The notes beneath the pieces were generated by a model. The model made no database searches. It was given only the letters and a program-made list of their open reading frames with translations, and was not told where the DNA came from. Of a stretch of 5,806 bases of DNA, positions 4,655-5,806 are shown in pieces. Position 1 is the first letter of the stretch; each line of letters begins with the position of its first letter. Source of the stretch: an uncultured Oscillospiraceae bacterium (GTDB lineage: Bacteria > Bacillota > Clostridia > UBA1381). The stretch covers positions 1 through 5,806 of the forward strand of contig CAMNAT010000158.1 of the NCBI GenBank assembly GCA_946531785.1. Direction: 5' to 3'. Position numbers and translations under genes: made by a program.

Positions 4655-5806
4655 ATGAAGATAGATAAAAGCTCGGATATCCCTATATATATCCAGATAT
4701 GCGACAGCATAGCGGAGGAGATCATAAACGGCTACCGCTCGGCGGGTGAAAAGCTTCCGCCGCGGCGCAGGCTCGCAGACAAGCTTGGTGTTGCGCAGCG
4801 CACGGTGGATAACGCCTACGGACGGCTGCTTGCGGACGGCTATATAACCTCGCGTGTCGGCAGCGGCTACTATGTATCCGGCGATCGTGTATGGGAGGAT
4901 ATAAGGCGCGTAAACAGCAATATAAAATATAATTTCAGCATGAACGGCGTCGAGACCTCAAAGCTGCCGTTCGCGGAATGGTCAAGGCTTACAAGGAGCA
5001 CGATAAAAGAGGATACCGGTCTCTTTCAGCATGGCGAAAAGCAGGGGGAGTGGCGGCTCAGAAAGAGCATACGGCGGCTGCTTTTCAGAACGCGCGGGAT
5101 AAAGTGCAAAACGGAGCAGATCGTTATCGGCCCGGGCGGTGACGATGTTGTGCGCGAGCTTTTCATGGTGCTCGGGCGCGGCAGCACAGCAATAATGAAC
5201 AACTGCTGCAATCTGAGAGTGGTCGAGGCGGCGCGCTCGGCGGGTATTGATATAGCGCATCTTGATAACGATTTTGACGGACTCATAACAAGCGGGCTTG
5301 ACAGGTTCGACAGGGGCGTGCTGTTCCAGATGCCTGTGCACGATCTTCCGACAGGCGCTACATTGCCGGAGGAGCGGATAGAGGATATCGTAAGCTGGGC
5401 GGGCGATGAGCGGTATGTAATCGAGGATGGCAGCGGCTACACATATACCGAGAAGAATGATTATAAAACGCTCTGGGAGCGCATGAGCGGGAAGAATGTC
5501 ATATATATCGACTCGTTCTCAAACACCATCGCACCGTCTATGAAAATAGCGTACTTTGTCGCTTCAGAGGATATAGTCCAAAGACTATTTAAGATGCGCA
5601 CATTTTATTCAAACCGGGTATCAAGGATCGAGCAGGTAACGCTGTCTAAGTTCATTGATCTCGGGCATTATGCGACGCATGTCGGATATATGCGCAAAGT
5701 CTACCGTGAAAAGCTGAACGCGCTCACAGGGCACAACTTCAGGATCCCAACCGAAGCCGAGTGGGAGTTTGCAGCCCGTGGGGGAAACAAGACACACGGG
5801 TACCCC
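4655..5806 (+). CDS. MocR-family (GntR/aminotransferase-like) regulator, 3' end replaced and truncated
   Basis: The ATG at 4655 follows AGGAGG by nine bases and a consensus promoter. The frame stays open for 384 codons to the window edge. Residues 8-76 are a GntR-type winged helix (IPIYIQICDSIAEEI, KLPPRRRLADKLGVAQRTVD, GYITSRVGSGYYVSG). Residues about 92-352 follow the fold-type-I aminotransferase pattern of MocR proteins: QHGEKQGEWRLRKSIRRLL, IVIGPGGDDVVRELF, MPVHDLPTG (226-234), VIEDGSGYTYTE and IDSFSNTIAPSMKIAYFV. MocR proteins usually sense PLP or PLP-amino acid adducts through a lysine in an SK motif; here that position is Asn290 (SFSN), and the usual Tyr after IEDD is also absent, so PLP attachment is doubtful. 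From about residue 353 the sequence no longer looks like MocR (KLNALTG, then FRIPTEAEWEFAARGG). MocR proteins are normally about 450-490 aa, so the true C-terminal third is missing here. Confidence 0.85.
   Translation, partial: MKIDKSSDIPIYIQICDSIAEEIINGYRSAGEKLPPRRRLADKLGVAQRTVDNAYGRLLADGYITSRVGSGYYVSGDRVWEDIRRVNSNIKYNFSMNGVETSKLPFAEWSRLTRSTIKEDTGLFQHGEKQGEWRLRKSIRRLLFRTRGIKCKTEQIVIGPGGDDVVRELFMVLGRGSTAIMNNCCNLRVVEAARSAGIDIAHLDNDFDGLITSGLDRFDRGVLFQMPVHDLPTGATLPEERIEDIVSWAGDERYVIEDGSGYTYTEKNDYKTLWERMSGKNVIYIDSFSNTIAPSMKIAYFVASEDIVQRLFKMRTFYSNRVSRIEQVTLSKFIDLGHYATHVGYMRKVYREKLNALTGHNFRIPTEAEWEFAARGGNKTHGYP
5711..5806 (+). other. SUMF1/formylglycine-generating-enzyme-like segment joined in frame to the MocR gene
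   Basis: Codons 353-384 read KLNALTGHNF, then RIPTEAEWEFAARGGNKTHG, then YP. The F-R-[IL]-P-T-E-A-E-W-E-[FY]-A-A-R-G-G block is the hallmark of the FGE-sulfatase (SUMF1) domain, and K-L-N-x-L-T-G directly before it is also usual there. MocR proteins have no such domain. Codons also change: ATC, CCA, CCC, CGT and GGG here, against mostly ATA, CGG and AGG before. The switch lies somewhere around 5708-5735. It is either a real recombination or fusion, or an assembly join in a short shared stretch (the MocR helix probably also reads REKLNAL). The join is clearer than its cause. Confidence 0.75.

Noticed and set aside
4982..5341. 119- and 86-aa minus-strand frames
   Set aside because: Both are antisense to the MocR gene, whose plus-strand frame is continuous with recognisable motifs, a consensus promoter and AGGAGG.

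Overview
The window looks like chromosomal DNA from a Gram-positive gut or rumen anaerobe, most likely a Ruminococcus-like Clostridium relative. This is inferred from the strong AGGAGG-type ribosome binding sites, frequent ATA (Ile) and AGG/AGA (Arg) codons, secreted multi-domain beta-sandwich proteins with Sec signal peptides, and AraC and MocR-type regulators. No rRNA, tRNA, CRISPR array or transposase was seen.

Layout. (1) Positions 1-1397, plus strand: the end of a probably exported protein, then a 204-aa exported protein, then a 55-aa small protein. They are tightly packed and look like one operon, which ends at a strong bidirectional terminator (1411-1444) and a second hairpin (1475-1496). 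(2) Positions 1496-2338, minus strand: an AraC-family regulator. (3) Positions 2440-4493, minus strand: a 615-aa exported protein with a CBM6-like module, then a 63-aa small protein and a GC-rich terminator hairpin (2371-2405). (4) Positions 4494-4654: a divergent intergenic region with a clear promoter facing right and a 10-bp inverted repeat. (5) Positions 4655-5806, plus strand: a MocR-type (GntR/aminotransferase) regulator that runs off the end of the window.

The main observation is that the two operons facing AraC repeat one theme. Each has an exported protein, and the two proteins end in apparently related C-terminal domains. Each is followed by a small cysteine-free protein starting at the same distance from a Shine-Dalgarno that contains the upstream stop codon (TAAGGAG). 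The small proteins share the ungapped pattern P-E-x-x-I-x-x-F-x-x-E-[ND]-I-V-T-x-S near their N-termini. This looks like a recurring two-gene cassette of unknown function, with AraC between the two copies as a candidate regulator.

The right end needs caution. The MocR protein has Asn where the family has its PLP-binding lysine. After about residue 352 its sequence switches in frame to what looks like a formylglycine-generating-enzyme (SUMF1) segment, which is either a real recombination or, more likely, a chimeric join at a contig end.
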